DNA of 64,000 bases from a virus, in IMG/VR virus record IMGVR_UViG_3300033148_005363, positions 1-64,000 of that record. One strand, written 5' to 3'. The notes under the pieces are model-generated. The model saw only the letters and a program-made list of their open reading frames with translations, was not told the DNA's origin and did no database searches. Each line of letters opens with the position of its first letter. The stretch's first letter is position 1. Made by a program: the position numbers and the translations under genes. Below are positions 33,388 to 43,597 of the stretch, piece after piece.

Positions 33388-33807
33388 CTACACCTCCACC
33401 TCAAACTCACCGGACATCGTCCGCTCGATCGGGGCACCCGTCATCGCCCGCGCAAGCGCCTGACCAATCGCCCACTTCACCGTGATGTAAAACGCCGCAC
33501 CGTCCACCCGGTACGAGGTCCGAACCCGGACGCCCGGGAGGTCGCGCTCAAAGGCGTCGAGGATAAAATGCTGCGCGAGCTCCGCAGTGGCGATCGAACG
33601 TCCCCGCCGATGCTTCAGGAGATGGACGGCTGTCCCCCGCCCTGGATCCCAGGGGGTTTCCCCGACGCTACGTGTTGTGGTGCATCTCGTCCCGGTCACG
33701 CGCTGAACGGCTTGCTGGATGATCACCGCGGGGGTCCGGGTCTGCGCGAACCCTTTCCCGCTCGCCACGAACGGCGTTCGCAGTGCTACGATATCGCCGG
33801 TCACCAT
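33388..33807 (-). CDS. gp25/gpW-like baseplate wedge protein
   Basis: The 139-residue protein carries SVGETPWDPGRGT (about 47-59), the characteristic motif of the GPW/gp25 family. gp25-type proteins link the wedge to the first sheath disc. It is directly upstream of the gpJ-like gene with a 1-base gap, the canonical order (W-J-I). Confidence 0.85.
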   Translation of the reverse strand: MVTGDIVALRTPFVASGKGFAQTRTPAVIIQQAVQRVTGTRCTTTRSVGETPWDPGRGTAVHLLKHRRGRSIATAELAQHFILDAFERDLPGVRVRTSYRVDGAAFYITVKWAIGQALARAMTGAPIERTMSGEFEVEV

Positions 33808-33862
33808 CCCGCCACCTCCACCGCAATGATCCTACATGAACACAGGCGCACCCTACAACCCC

Positions 33863-34399
33863 CTAGATCGGATCGATCCCCGTCGCTACCGGGCGTCCCC
33901 TAATGGTCACCAGGGGCGCGTCAATATCGATCTGGCCCACTGACTCCAACAGCAACTTTGTGATCCCCGACAACCGGACAGTCCCGGCCTTGCCGTCCAT
34001 GTCCAGAATCTCCGTCCCCCCCGTAGACCGCAGCGTCCACCGCGGGGACTCCTCGCGCTCGTCTATGATCATGACAAAGGGATCCCATTTGAAAACCTGT
34101 ACATCGGGGTACCCGTCCCGGGCCTCCTCGGGGAGATCATCCTCCCCGAACCCAGCGGGCATGTACCACGCATGTTCCGGGTTGTTGCCCGCGAACCACA
34201 CGGCAACCGCGTCCTCCTTCTTGAGGCTCCACACCTGCCCCCGCTTCTGGCCCCCGAGCCCGAGCGGACGCGCCCACCCCGTCGGCTCTGCGATCCCAGG
34301 GAGGTACACCTGGACCCGGCCCTGCTCATCGGGATCGTCCACGCTCCAGACTTCGCCTACGTGCATACCCGCCAGGTGCTTATTGAATCCGGCTGTCAT
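33863..34399 (-). CDS. Baseplate spike protein gpV-like (OB-fold)
   Basis: The 178-residue protein has an N-terminal OB-like domain (HVGEVWSVDDPDEQGRVQVYLPG), matching phage baseplate assembly V/gp5 N-terminal domains, and a C-terminal beta-helix-like end (TVRLSGITKLLLESVGQIDIDAPLVT). It punctures the outer envelope. It overlaps the gpD-like gene by 4 bases. Confidence 0.85.
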   Translation of the reverse strand: MTAGFNKHLAGMHVGEVWSVDDPDEQGRVQVYLPGIAEPTGWARPLGLGGQKRGQVWSLKKEDAVAVWFAGNNPEHAWYMPAGFGEDDLPEEARDGYPDVQVFKWDPFVMIIDEREESPRWTLRSTGGTEILDMDGKAGTVRLSGITKLLLESVGQIDIDAPLVTIRGRPVATGIDPI

Positions 34400-35871
34400 T
34401 TCTTGCCCTGGAATTCCAGCACTGTTTCGCCGCTCTCCAGATCCACCATCTCCACCACCTCCACCGCGGGGTCGCTCTGCGTGGACTCATCAAGGAGGTT
34501 GTACTTGGCCCCCTCTGGCGTCGCGGGCCCCATGGCCTCGTCGGGGGTGCTCGCCTCCTTGCCCTTGGTCTTGACCTTCGCGGGGCCAGCAGCTTTCTTC
34601 AGCCCGTCAGAATCCAGTTTCAGGATCGTCTTGTACCCGCCCCCCGCCTTCCGATCATGGACGCAGCTGGTAACGTAGTATTTCCCCTCGAACATCGGCG
34701 CCCCGGGGACCTTGAACCCGACCACCTGCCGGGCCTCGCGCTGCGGATCCCCGATGATCACCAGCGTCCCCTTCACGACGGCCTGCCTTGCCCGCTGGTA
34801 CGCCGCACGGGCAACCCTGCGTGCGTCTGCCCTCGTACCCATGGGAAGCGCTATCACGCGCTCGTGCGTGGCTCTGTCCACCTCCTCGGTGAGTTGGACG
34901 CTGGTCTTCAGCACGTCCTCAGTGAAGCCGCTCTCCATGTCCACCACTTCAATCGTCTCGGGCGCGATGGTGCTCCGCGGAGGGGCTGGCTGGTTCAGGG
35001 TCACGCCGTAGCTCTGATGGAGAACGTCGACCATCGCCGCGGGCATACCCTGCAGCGCCAGTTCGTTCTCCGTAGCGAACTCGTCCCCGTCCACGTCCCC
35101 CTCGTAGCCCACCGGGGAGTAGCCGCCCGTCGTCGGGAGGTCCGTGGTGTTCTCGTTGTCAGCCACCTCTTCGATCGTCTCCCGCGTGTTCGGATCATAG
35201 GTCCGCACCCGCACCCGCGCTGGCACGATCGCCACGTCGGTGTCCGGTGTGAACGAAAGCACCCGCGCGTTGCCCCCTCCCAGGTGGTACACGTACACGT
35301 CCGCTGGCTCCTGATCCGCGGGCCGCTGCTTCCAGTGCAGCCCGTCCGGATCAATCCAGAACTCGAACCCCTCCCGCCGTGCCAGCCACGTGAGAAACTG
35401 AGCGTCGGTCATCTGGCTTTGGATGATATGCGGGAAAACCTCGTCGGTCTCCTGGACGTACTGCATCGCCGGAGGGTATCCGAGATCCAGCGCTATCCCT
35501 TCCGCCACCTCGGACCGTCGCAGGCCCTCCCAGGTCCGCGTCCGCGTGTCCCCGTGGGCCAGGATCTTCTTGCCGAACAGTTCAAGGGTGAGTTTGCGAA
35601 ACCCCTTCACGTGCTTCAACTCGAAGTGCCACTCCCGGCTCAGGTTCCCGGGGTACCCCCAGCGACAACCCAGGATGGTACCTGGCACCAGCCACTTTGA
35701 AAGGGGCGGGGAGAAGCACTGAAGGCTCCCGTTGTCGACCTGGAAAGTTGCCTTGGCCACCTTCCGCTCGTCATCCTCCACCCGGAACGACAGGAGCCGG
35801 AGCGGGAAAGGCTCGAAGTCGCCCGACTTGCGGATCGCACGAATGAGCAGGATGGGAGCATCGGGGTCCAT
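34396..35871 (-). CDS. Tail hub protein gpD/gp27-like (late control D family)
   Basis: The 491-residue protein has the double-barrel layout of gp27/gpD proteins: an N-terminal barrel, the HGDTRTRTWEGLRRSEVAEGIALDLGY segment typical of late control D proteins, and a QMTDAQFLTWLARREGFEFWIDPDGLHW segment. The last 100 residues are Lys/Ala/Glu-rich and extend beyond the typical family. The start at 35871 overlaps the preceding stop as TGATG; a frame opening at 35904 was rejected. Confidence 0.82.
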   Translation of the reverse strand: MDPDAPILLIRAIRKSGDFEPFPLRLLSFRVEDDERKVAKATFQVDNGSLQCFSPPLSKWLVPGTILGCRWGYPGNLSREWHFELKHVKGFRKLTLELFGKKILAHGDTRTRTWEGLRRSEVAEGIALDLGYPPAMQYVQETDEVFPHIIQSQMTDAQFLTWLARREGFEFWIDPDGLHWKQRPADQEPADVYVYHLGGGNARVLSFTPDTDVAIVPARVRVRTYDPNTRETIEEVADNENTTDLPTTGGYSPVGYEGDVDGDEFATENELALQGMPAAMVDVLHQSYGVTLNQPAPPRSTIAPETIEVVDMESGFTEDVLKTSVQLTEEVDRATHERVIALPMGTRADARRVARAAYQRARQAVVKGTLVIIGDPQREARQVVGFKVPGAPMFEGKYYVTSCVHDRKAGGGYKTILKLDSDGLKKAAGPAKVKTKGKEASTPDEAMGPATPEGAKYNLLDESTQSDPAVEVVEMVDLESGETVLEFQGKK

Positions 35872-36230
35872 CAGATCCCCGCGACACCGAGGCTCAGCCG
35901 CCAACGCATCAGATCAGGTACGATGTCCTCAGACGGCGCGTAGACCGTCCGGCTGCCGTCCATGAGCTCGGTAGGGTCCACCGCGGGCACGGGCTGAAAC
36001 TCCATCAGCAGCCAGACCAAGCACGTCCCCCCACGCGGGTAGTTGGGGAATGCACGCGCCGCCAGTTGGTACCAGGTCTCACCACCGCGGACGTCCAAAA
36101 CCCTGTTGCCTGACAGGTCCCGGAACCCCACTGGATCGGGGAGATCGAGGTAGAGGATGGTCCCCCGCTTCGGATCCTCGATATGCCGAGCCCGGTACCC
36201 GATAAATCTGCTCCATGCCCGGGGACCCAT
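35871..36230 (-). CDS. Small LysM-like/gp53-like baseplate protein
   Basis: The 119-residue protein contains VLDVRGGETWYQLAARAFPN (LysM-type motif) and a following WLLMEFQPVPAVDPTEL segment, which together match small baseplate proteins (gpX/gp53-type) that sit between the tube initiator and the hub. The start at 36230 overlaps the previous stop (TAATG); the 8-codon longer frame was rejected. Confidence 0.75.
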   Translation of the reverse strand: MGPRAWSRFIGYRARHIEDPKRGTILYLDLPDPVGFRDLSGNRVLDVRGGETWYQLAARAFPNYPRGGTCLVWLLMEFQPVPAVDPTELMDGSRTVYAPSEDIVPDLMRWRLSLGVAGI

Positions 36231-36835
36231 TAGAAAGCAATCTCCCCCGGCCACTGAAGGCCGGTCTCGCGCATCTCCTCAGAGGACACCCTGCTACCAC
36301 GAATGGGCGTAATGCTCATCGTCGCCTCCGACAGTATCGACCGCAGATCCGTGTTGCGGAACTGCCGGCGGGTCAGCGTCAGCTTCTCCACGCGGGCCAC
36401 CACGCTGATCTCGTTCGGCCAGATCACCAGAACCCGGGGGGGAGCGCTGGACGCCACGGTGCTCGCCATTTCCACCGGGTACATCAGGCTCATGAGGAAC
36501 CGCTGGATCTCCTGAATGTCCTGCAAGAACCCGCTGCCAGCTACGCCGTCCAGGGCCTTCCTGAAGATCATCAATTCCAGCGGGATAGCGGGGCTGTGGG
36601 TCCCGTCGTAGTGCATCGTATCGCTAGTGTCCCCCGCGGGCAGGAACTTCGTATACTTGGCAGTGAAGGTCGTGACGAGGTTCGTCGGGTTGTACGGGAC
36701 CTCGAACTCATCGCCGTTCGCCATGTCTGCCAGAATGAGCTTCGGCTTCACGCTCGCTGTGGCACCGAAGGACAGCCCCAACTGCTCACGGAGTTCTTGC
36801 TGGATCGCGGTTTCCTGTTCTTCGATGGTCGCCAT
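36230..36835 (-). CDS. Contractile-injection-system tube-initiator protein
   Basis: The 201-residue protein has the N-terminal motif KLILADMANGDEFEVPYNPTNLV and a following two-stranded meander characteristic of the CIS-tube N-terminal domain family, and a C-terminal helical region. Such proteins, alongside the LysM protein, connect the tail tube to the baseplate hub. It lies 2 bases downstream of the tape-measure gene. Confidence 0.8.
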   Translation of the reverse strand: MATIEEQETAIQQELREQLGLSFGATASVKPKLILADMANGDEFEVPYNPTNLVTTFTAKYTKFLPAGDTSDTMHYDGTHSPAIPLELMIFRKALDGVAGSGFLQDIQEIQRFLMSLMYPVEMASTVASSAPPRVLVIWPNEISVVARVEKLTLTRRQFRNTDLRSILSEATMSITPIRGSRVSSEEMRETGLQWPGEIAF

Positions 36836-36837
36836 TA

Positions 36838-39579
36838 CTACCTCGACCAGTCTATGTCGAACAGGTCATACTCTTCCTGCTCAAGCTGGCGAATCCGCCG
36901 ATCTCTTCCCCTGCTCGCTACGATTTCAGCAATTTTGTCGTCACCGATCTGGATAATAATCCGCTCCTCAACTACCCCGCCCTCGGTGACCCCCGTTTCC
37001 ACGGCGGGGAATATGGGCGTCTCGGGAGTTGCGCGCCCTGTGTAGATCGGAACATCGTGGGCAGCGCTCACGCTCTCCTCGATATGGGGGGCGACCCAGT
37101 TCTCCGGTGTCCCGGACACGCCCATTCCAGATTTGTCCGACCCGGTGACCGTCTTTGCCCAACTCACCAATTCGTCAGGAAGGTATCTGGCAGGCAAAAA
37201 CAACACGATGTCAGCCAGGATAGACGATATCTGGTCAATGGCATCCTTGAGCGCATCGCCTATCGCTTTTCCGAGCCCGAGAACAGGCTGAACAACCCAT
37301 TCATCTATTGCGTCACTGAAATCCATAAACGCGGCAGGAAGCGTCTCATCGAAGAACGTGGCGATGCCTGGGAAGTCCTCCCATATGACGTCTTTGAGTT
37401 TGCCGAAATAGTTGATCGCCATCTGAATGAAATCAACCACGCCCTCAATGGCAACGCCAATGCCCTCGAATACAAGAGCGACCCCCTTGATCGCCAGGCC
37501 AAAGGCCCCGCCCAGGAACTCAGCGAAGTCACCGAAAAACGATCTCAGGTCCCCAGTGCCGCCCATCAGATCCGAGAAAATACCCCCCACCTTTTTCACC
37601 GCGCTCCAGATATGGTCGAACCCGCTCACGAGATTATCGATCGGGCTGCCGAGATTCTCGAAGACCGACGCCACGCCACCCGTGAAACGCTCTACGAGTC
37701 CCAGGGCAACCTCCACACCAGCGGCGATGAATTCGAAGACCTTCCCGATGGACAAAGCGACCGTGGTCCCGAAGGCCTTCCAGGTTGCGGAACTCTCACC
37801 AACGACGCTCTTGCCGCCCAAAAGAGCACCGAACAACCTCTCCACCGCGCTGAAGACCCCGCCCACCGCCTTGCCGACCGCGATGAGCGCGGGCTGCGCA
37901 GACTCCCAGGCCTGAGCGAACCCTTCCATTACCCCAGCCCACAACGCCTTGAAACGGTGCAACAGCATCCCCACGCCGATCACGAACTGCTTGATCCCCT
38001 GGTTCTCTGCCTTCCCGAACTCCTCGCGCACGGCCCCCGAGAACCCGCCCTGGGTGAAGATCTGCGTCAGCCCGTTCCAAGCAAGCCGGATCCTGTCCAC
38101 CCACCCGTCTACCCAGTCGGCGAACCCGCCCAGGTTCTCCATGTACGCCTGCCGGATCAGGAGCGCGGCACCCACCACCACCCCGATAGGAACGGACAAA
38201 GCGAGGAACGACCGGCCCACGGCAAGCGCCGCCACGCGGACCGCACCGAGCGCCCTGCCCAGCAGTGGAAGCGCACCGGCCAAGAGGGTGGCCGCGCCGC
38301 CCATCATCAGGATGACCCCCGCCAGACTGATGTACCGACCTATCGAGTCCCGCGTGTCCTGTGACAGCGCCTGCCACCGCACGATCAGGGTGTTCAGCAC
38401 GGCGATGATCTTCTCCACCGCCGGCCGGATCGCCGTGGCCATGTCCTTGCCCACCACGGTAATGAACGTCTGCACCGAACCCCGGGCCAGCGTCAACTGC
38501 CCCTGGAAGGTATCAAGCAACCGCTCCTTGAACTCCTTCGCCGTGCCCCCCGCCTTCCCCAGCTCGCCGCGCAGGTGCGCGATCGCGTCCGCGCCCTTCA
38601 GCGTTTGCTTCGTGCCATCGGGGAGGATTCGGGTAGCGGTCGCCTTCATCACCGCGTTGAAGGCCAGCAAACCACGGGCACCGAACGCCCTGGCGATCGT
38701 GGCGTTCCGTTCCTTCTCCGTCACGTCACCCATCGCCAGACCCATGTCCTGAATGACATTGATCATGGGACGAATCGCGCCCGTCTGCTTGTCGTAGATG
38801 TCCACCCCGAGTTTGGTGACAGCGGCCTGCGCGTTCTGGTCCGCGGCCAGCCGGCGCGTCGCCTCCCTGTACGCGGTGGCTGAACTGCTCGCTTCGATGT
38901 TCATATTCCTGAGCTGTCCCACCACGATCAGCGTGTCCTCAAGGCTCTGCCCGAATGTTGCCCCCGCCGCCGCTGCCTTCGCCAGCCCGATAGAAAAATC
39001 CTTCGCCTGGAAGTTCGTAAGTTGCGTCGTGCGCAGCAGTTTGTCCGTCACCGCCCCCGCATTCTCCGCCGCTATCCCGTACGCGTTGAGGGTACCGACC
39101 ACGGCCTCCGCGGACCCTGCGACCCCCAGTTGACCCAGGGACCCCGCCGCCAAGTCAAGCACGGGGATCAAGGTCGCCGTCGCCTGTTGCGCGGACTGCC
39201 CCGCCGTGGCCAAACTCGTCAGCCCCTCCACCGCTTCCTTCGGGCTGAACTGCGTGGCGATGCCCGCCTGGATCGCCGCGTTCTCCAGCCCCTTCAGTTC
39301 TGCGCTGGTTGCCCGCGTCACCGCCCCCACCGCGGCAAGGCCCTGCTCAAACTCACCCGCTGCCTTGGCGAGCTTGAACTGCCCTGCCAGGAGCAACCCC
39401 CCCGCGGCCAGGCCAGCGATGCCAGCCCCCATTGTTGCGATGTTGCGAGTGAATGAAGCGCGGGTCTTATCTACGTCCGTGCGGAGGCCCGTGAAGTCGT
39501 TGCGGAGGCCCCTGACCTTGCCTGACGCCAGATTCTTTGCAGTGAAGAGGAAGCCAAGCCCCATGTTGTTGAGCGCCAT
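36838..39579 (-). CDS. Tail tape measure protein
   Basis: The 913-residue protein begins with an N-terminal helical segment, the TP901-type core ([24 protein letters not shown] at about 76-99, then [28 protein letters not shown]), and long hydrophobic and amphipathic stretches at about 405-480 and 640-760. Length sets tail length; it is the longest gene of the tail block. It is encoded directly after the chaperone pair, the usual order. A phage tape measure often also carries a lytic domain; none is obvious here. Confidence 0.9.
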   Translation of the reverse strand: MALNNMGLGFLFTAKNLASGKVRGLRNDFTGLRTDVDKTRASFTRNIATMGAGIAGLAAGGLLLAGQFKLAKAAGEFEQGLAAVGAVTRATSAELKGLENAAIQAGIATQFSPKEAVEGLTSLATAGQSAQQATATLIPVLDLAAGSLGQLGVAGSAEAVVGTLNAYGIAAENAGAVTDKLLRTTQLTNFQAKDFSIGLAKAAAAGATFGQSLEDTLIVVGQLRNMNIEASSSATAYREATRRLAADQNAQAAVTKLGVDIYDKQTGAIRPMINVIQDMGLAMGDVTEKERNATIARAFGARGLLAFNAVMKATATRILPDGTKQTLKGADAIAHLRGELGKAGGTAKEFKERLLDTFQGQLTLARGSVQTFITVVGKDMATAIRPAVEKIIAVLNTLIVRWQALSQDTRDSIGRYISLAGVILMMGGAATLLAGALPLLGRALGAVRVAALAVGRSFLALSVPIGVVVGAALLIRQAYMENLGGFADWVDGWVDRIRLAWNGLTQIFTQGGFSGAVREEFGKAENQGIKQFVIGVGMLLHRFKALWAGVMEGFAQAWESAQPALIAVGKAVGGVFSAVERLFGALLGGKSVVGESSATWKAFGTTVALSIGKVFEFIAAGVEVALGLVERFTGGVASVFENLGSPIDNLVSGFDHIWSAVKKVGGIFSDLMGGTGDLRSFFGDFAEFLGGAFGLAIKGVALVFEGIGVAIEGVVDFIQMAINYFGKLKDVIWEDFPGIATFFDETLPAAFMDFSDAIDEWVVQPVLGLGKAIGDALKDAIDQISSILADIVLFLPARYLPDELVSWAKTVTGSDKSGMGVSGTPENWVAPHIEESVSAAHDVPIYTGRATPETPIFPAVETGVTEGGVVEERIIIQIGDDKIAEIVASRGRDRRIRQLEQEEYDLFDIDWSR

Positions 39580-39589
39580 ACGACCCCCC

Positions 39590-39820
39590 TCATTTTCCCT
39601 CCAGCGCCTTCTTCTCCGCAGCCCTGCGATCCTGGATCATGTCCATGTAGGCACCCGCCTCATCCGAGGCCAAGCCCTTGACCCATTCCGGCGTAGCGCC
39701 CAAGCCCTGCCCGCCGTGCGACTGCCACAGGAGTCCAAAGAACGTCCGGCGAACCGCCTCGCCGGTAATCGGGAAGAGCTGCTCCGCGGGGTACGGAGTG
39801 CCTCCCTCCTCATCGTCTAC
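39590..39820 (-). CDS. Putative frameshift extension of the tail chaperone (gpGT-like)
   Basis: Downstream of the 39817 stop, the -1 frame is open for about 76 codons without an obvious start codon of its own. It encodes a conserved-looking domain ([45 protein letters not shown]). Upstream, the -1 frame stays open through a Gly/Ser-rich linker, so a -1 shift could join the two. This matches the gpG-gpGT arrangement between tube and tape-measure genes. I could not find a canonical X-XXY-YYZ slippery site, so the shift point is unproven. Confidence 0.55.
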   Translation of the reverse strand, partial: VDDEEGGTPYPAEQLFPITGEAVRRTFFGLLWQSHGGQGLGATPEWVKGLASDEAGAYMDMIQDRRAAEKKALEGK

Positions 39821-40695
39821 TCCGCGTCCACCGGGTCCGGGAGAGCCGGAGGAGCCGCCTCCTCGACCACCGGAACTTCCTGGAGTTGGGCCTCGCCCTC
39901 CTCCACGTCGTCTTTCACCCTCCTCTTCCCAGAGCGCGGAGAGAAGAAAGTCCGATCGAAAGGGAGTTCACGCTCGATCATGGTATCGCACCGGCGACAC
40001 ACAACCTCGATCGTCGTCTCCACCCCGCAGTCGTGCTTCTCCATCTCGGCACGGAGCCAGTCAGCCTCGTCGCTGTCCAGTTCCTGGATCCAGTTGACAA
40101 CCTGCGAAGGCTTCAACCCCCCCACCTCGACGATCCGCATCATCAGGTTGAGGGTCGACTGCCGAGCAGAGAACCGCTCCTGCTTCTCAAGCATGTCCCG
40201 CTCGATCTGGCCAATCGGCAGGCTGTAGACGATCTTTGTGCCCTCCCCGGGGAGCTCGCACTCGAAGCGGTTTCCACCCGAGAACCGAGCCCTGTCCGCC
40301 GCCGCCAGCTTCTGCACCGGACGCTTCAGCAGATCCAGCGTCCAAGGCACCATGGCCTTACAAGTCGGGCTGGTGCATCGGACATCGAAGTCGTAGTCCT
40401 TACCGTAGGTGGCCACCCGAAGCATCATCAGCGCGTAGTACCGATCCCCTTGCAGTATCTTCGCCCAATCAACCTGGACGCCGCTCCCTGCCTCAAGGTG
40501 CCCGTAGGGACCGGGATCAACCACCTGGACGGTGCAGGCACGAAGGACATCGTCCAACGCCACACCCAGGCGATGCGCCTCAACATCGGCAAGGACATCC
40601 TCGTCACGGACCTTCATCTTGCGTACGACGATCACCAGCCCCGAAGGGCACTCGATTTTCCTGGTCTTGGGTCGGATGGTGGGTTGATGGCTCAT
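39817..40695 (-). CDS. Tail assembly chaperone (gpG-like)
   Basis: The 292-residue protein sits between the tube and tape-measure genes. It has an N-terminal beta domain, then helices, and two Cys pairs (CTSPTC near 107-112 and CRRC near 234-237) suggestive of zinc sites, plus a Glu/Pro-rich tail. Longer than lambda gpG, it resembles baseplate/chaperone proteins of myophages. The tail is where the frameshift extension would begin. Confidence 0.65.
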   Translation of the reverse strand: MSHQPTIRPKTRKIECPSGLVIVVRKMKVRDEDVLADVEAHRLGVALDDVLRACTVQVVDPGPYGHLEAGSGVQVDWAKILQGDRYYALMMLRVATYGKDYDFDVRCTSPTCKAMVPWTLDLLKRPVQKLAAADRARFSGGNRFECELPGEGTKIVYSLPIGQIERDMLEKQERFSARQSTLNLMMRIVEVGGLKPSQVVNWIQELDSDEADWLRAEMEKHDCGVETTIEVVCRRCDTMIERELPFDRTFFSPRSGKRRVKDDVEEGEAQLQEVPVVEEAAPPALPDPVDAE

Positions 40696-40767
40696 GCTCT
40701 ACCTCTCACGCCGTGGTGTACTCTACCTGGAGCCTCCGCGCCCCATGCGCGAGGGTTCTTTACCTGG

Positions 40768-40783
40768 GTGGCCGGACGGCCAC
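40768..40783 (-). other. Hairpin downstream of the tail tube gene
   Basis: GTGGCC and GGCCAC (6-base perfect stem, 4-base loop) lie just after the tube stop at 40791 on the - strand. There is no U-run. It may mark partial termination or protect the 3' end of the abundant tube mRNA. Confidence 0.45.
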
Positions 40784-40790
40784 GGGGGGG

Positions 40791-41240
40791 CTACTCAGCC
40801 CAGTCGGGGTAGCGGAACTTGAGGGTCAGCGACTCCATGCGGACCTCGCCCGACTTGTTGTCCCATTTGCCCGAAGACCAGTCAGCGACCTGGCATTCCT
40901 TGAGGATGAACTCCTCCTCCCGCTCGTCGTCGTATCCGAGTTGCACGATCGTAGCGGTGAAGGTCTCAGTCGATCCCTTGTTGGACGAGGAATTGGCAGA
41001 CGCCTTGAAGAGGTTCCACATGTCCTTGTTCTCGGACGCGCCCTTGGAGAGGGTGATGTCCGCAAACTTGACATGCATCGGAATCTCTTCCGGGGTTATC
41101 GTTCCCCCCTCGAAGTACTCGGAGAAATCCTTGGTCCCCTTGATCTCTCCGCAATCGGTGAACTTCGCGGACTCAACCCCGTCGATCTCGACGAGGAACT
41201 TCATCTCCTGATAACGATTGCGCGGCTTTCCAGTCCCCAT
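40791..41240 (-). CDS. Tail tube protein (T4 gp19-like family)
   Basis: The 149-residue protein matches the gp19 family: N-terminal RYQEMKFLVEIDGVESAKFTDCGEI, central TFTATIVQLGYDDEREEEFILKECQVADWS, C-terminal ESLTLKFRYPDW. It polymerises into the inner tube inside the sheath. Directly downstream of the sheath gene by 20 bases, it is likely expressed at high level. Confidence 0.9.
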   Translation of the reverse strand: MGTGKPRNRYQEMKFLVEIDGVESAKFTDCGEIKGTKDFSEYFEGGTITPEEIPMHVKFADITLSKGASENKDMWNLFKASANSSSNKGSTETFTATIVQLGYDDEREEEFILKECQVADWSSGKWDNKSGEVRMESLTLKFRYPDWAE

Positions 41241-41260
41241 GCGATTCTCCTCCGCGGGCC

Positions 41261-43522
41261 TTAGCCCACGAGCATCTGCTCGTATTCGTTGACGACCCAG
41301 TCGATAGCGCTGGCAGCGTTGAAGCCAACGCGGACCAGGAGCTTGCCTGCCTTCTTCACCGCCGCGGTGTTCAGCGCCGTGCCCACGTCCACGTAGAACG
41401 CATCCTCGGGGACCTCCGAATCGAAGGCGCCCAGCTTCATCTGCTCCAGCAGGTACTTGTCGACAGCGTTATGGGCGTCCGACCGAACCCGATCCGAAGG
41501 GCGCTCGTGCCGGAACACGTCCAGGCCCGCGTCGATGATCTTCTCCATCCGGGCCGTGCCGCGCCGCTGCGCGATGGTGGTCCAGTTGCCGTCACCCTTC
41601 AGGTTGCGATGACCGTCCATGAAGACCTGGCCACCCTCGGGCTGCCAGATCGGATTGATCCGACGCGGGTAGACGATATCCCGCTTCTTGACGTCGTTGC
41701 TCTCCGGGGTCTCGCGGCCAGCGATGATCTCCAGACCGGTGGCACCCTTCAGGTACCCGCGGGTCTCACCCGCCGGCTCGTCGTAGATCCCGCCCTCGCG
41801 GCCAGCATCCGTCCGCGCCATCATCCCAGCGACTGACGCTGCCGGATCCACGAGGATGTTCTCCGTGTCACCGAAGACCGCCTTGTCCGGGTTGCCGATC
41901 TTGATCCGGGGCCAGGCGATCGAACCCTCCTCACGGTAGTTCTCGATCCCAGCCGACACCACGTGCGACACCATGGCCGCTGCGGTCATGCCCGCGGGGG
42001 TCCCCAGCACGGGGAACACCTTCCAGTCACGGTCATCATGGCAGTAGTCCACCATGCCCTTCTGCATGGTCTCGGAGGTCTGGTTCGGGATCACGAGGAG
42101 GTCGAAGTCCGTCACCGTGCCGAGCGCGTAGAGCCCGACCTCCGACACAGCGGACCCGAGGAAATCGTTGTCCACGATCCCCGCTATCGCATCCGCTCCG
42201 CCCGTGAACGGCCCGAAAGTCCCGTTGGCAGGCCGGTCCAGGAGGGGGGTCCCCAGGCCAGCGACGAGATCCGTCGGCACCACCAGATCAGACCCAGTGG
42301 TCTCCTGCGTGATCTTCGTCACGACGTGGTCCGTGCTCGTAGTGTCCACGATGCAATTCGGGAACGTCTCCAGCACCACCCCGTCCACGAGGAACGAAAT
42401 GTTGAAGTACGCCGCCTCACCGCTGCTAGCGTCGGCGACTACCGTGGTCATGTCGTCCGAGTCGATCCCGAACCAGTTGGCCGTCAGGAGCACGGTGTCC
42501 GACTGCGCGACATCCGATCCCTCATGGAGAACGGTATCGAACCCGAAGCGATCCAGGGCCGTGCTTGTCGCGTCGAACTTGAAGGACGCTGCGGCGCCCG
42601 TGTCGATGGTCGAGATCCGGGCGGTGAGGTTCGCGTTCTGCGTCACCGTAACACCGACGGGGACGGCATCCTCGAAGGTTGCCTCAGCCAGCGCCTTGAA
42701 TTCCGCAAAGGTCACCGCGCTCAGGTCAGCCACGTTCCCCGTCCCGCTGCCATCGGCGCCCGTCAGGCCCAAGGTCGCTGCGGCGGTCCCGCCGGTCACA
42801 CGGAAGCGGGCGCCAGAGCCCTGCTGTCCCGTCTCGAAGGTCAGGTCAGGGCCAGCAACCCCCTCGTACGCGTAGGCATCCTGAAGCTGTGCCTGGACCG
42901 CGTCTGCAACATCCTGAGCACTCGCGTAAGCGATCATCCCGTCGCCGGGGATCGTGAGGATCTGGGTATGCGTGAGATCCGCGCCCACCACCACGATCAG
43001 GGTCGTATCCCCAGCGGGGGTCCACGGGTACGGGTTAGGGGCTGGGGCCGCCAACACAGAGGCGGACGTCCCGGCAAAGGTGAGGGTGTTGTCGGGATCC
43101 ACATTGACCGACCCAACCAGGGTCTCGCCGTTCTGGACCAGCCAGGGAGCGGCCACCGTGCCGTCGATGACGGCTGCGGACGGGGCCACCGCCTCGGTCT
43201 GGAGGGTGAGTTCCCCCTTCGCCGCGCTGTGGGTTCCCGCGTTGAGGTCGTCGTAGTGGACGGTCCGGAGGCAGTAAACCTTCGTCCCCTCATCCACCTC
43301 CTCGTAGAACTGCCAGGCAGCCAGGATCAGGCTGTAGTCCGCTCCGTACCCGCCGAACTTGGCGAGCACCTCTGCGAAACTGTAGCACGCGAAGGCCACC
43401 CCGATCGGACCGCGGCCGGCCAAACCCACCAGGGTCGTCACGCCGGTCTGGCCGCGGTTGCCCAGTTTCTTGGCCGCGGCCTTCTCAAACGAAATCACCT
43501 TACTCGCGAGAAGTTGATTCAT
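41261..43522 (-). CDS. Tail sheath protein
   Basis: The 753-residue protein has the contractile-sheath layout: N-terminal arm, GLAGRGPIG segment, a long inserted beta-rich region (about 120-450) and the conserved C-terminal portion with IGNPDKAVFG, RRINPIWQPEGGQVFMDGHRNL and KYLLEQMKLGAF, ending in a helix that threads the next disc. Larger than T4 gp18 (659). The start follows a putative promoter at 43.55-43.59 kb and a GGAGG site. Confidence 0.9.
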   Translation of the reverse strand: MNQLLASKVISFEKAAAKKLGNRGQTGVTTLVGLAGRGPIGVAFACYSFAEVLAKFGGYGADYSLILAAWQFYEEVDEGTKVYCLRTVHYDDLNAGTHSAAKGELTLQTEAVAPSAAVIDGTVAAPWLVQNGETLVGSVNVDPDNTLTFAGTSASVLAAPAPNPYPWTPAGDTTLIVVVGADLTHTQILTIPGDGMIAYASAQDVADAVQAQLQDAYAYEGVAGPDLTFETGQQGSGARFRVTGGTAAATLGLTGADGSGTGNVADLSAVTFAEFKALAEATFEDAVPVGVTVTQNANLTARISTIDTGAAASFKFDATSTALDRFGFDTVLHEGSDVAQSDTVLLTANWFGIDSDDMTTVVADASSGEAAYFNISFLVDGVVLETFPNCIVDTTSTDHVVTKITQETTGSDLVVPTDLVAGLGTPLLDRPANGTFGPFTGGADAIAGIVDNDFLGSAVSEVGLYALGTVTDFDLLVIPNQTSETMQKGMVDYCHDDRDWKVFPVLGTPAGMTAAAMVSHVVSAGIENYREEGSIAWPRIKIGNPDKAVFGDTENILVDPAASVAGMMARTDAGREGGIYDEPAGETRGYLKGATGLEIIAGRETPESNDVKKRDIVYPRRINPIWQPEGGQVFMDGHRNLKGDGNWTTIAQRRGTARMEKIIDAGLDVFRHERPSDRVRSDAHNAVDKYLLEQMKLGAFDSEVPEDAFYVDVGTALNTAAVKKAGKLLVRVGFNAASAIDWVVNEYEQMLVG

Positions 43523-43550
43523 GACTTCCTCCGTCAGATCTGACGCTGAT

Positions 43551-43591
43551 ACCGTATCACGCCAGATTCACAATCCACAAGACCCAATTTC
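43551..43591 (-). promoter_or_regulatory. Putative promoter of the tail sheath/tube genes
   Basis: On the - strand TTGTGG (43580-43575) and TACGGT (43556-43551) are spaced by 18 bases. Directly upstream lies GAAATTGGGTCTTG (43591-43578), a 14-base element that also occurs, base for base, at the 55.1 kb promoter. The -10 hexamer equals that at 23.9 kb. The 75-base gap holds nothing else. The -35 is weak, so an activator is plausible. Confidence 0.6.
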
Positions 43592-43597
43592 CAGATC

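Noticed and set aside
36957-38364. Long + strand frames opposite the tape measure and other structural genes
   Set aside because: They are GC-rich antisense frames without ribosome-binding sites and mirror the codon bias of the real - strand genes.
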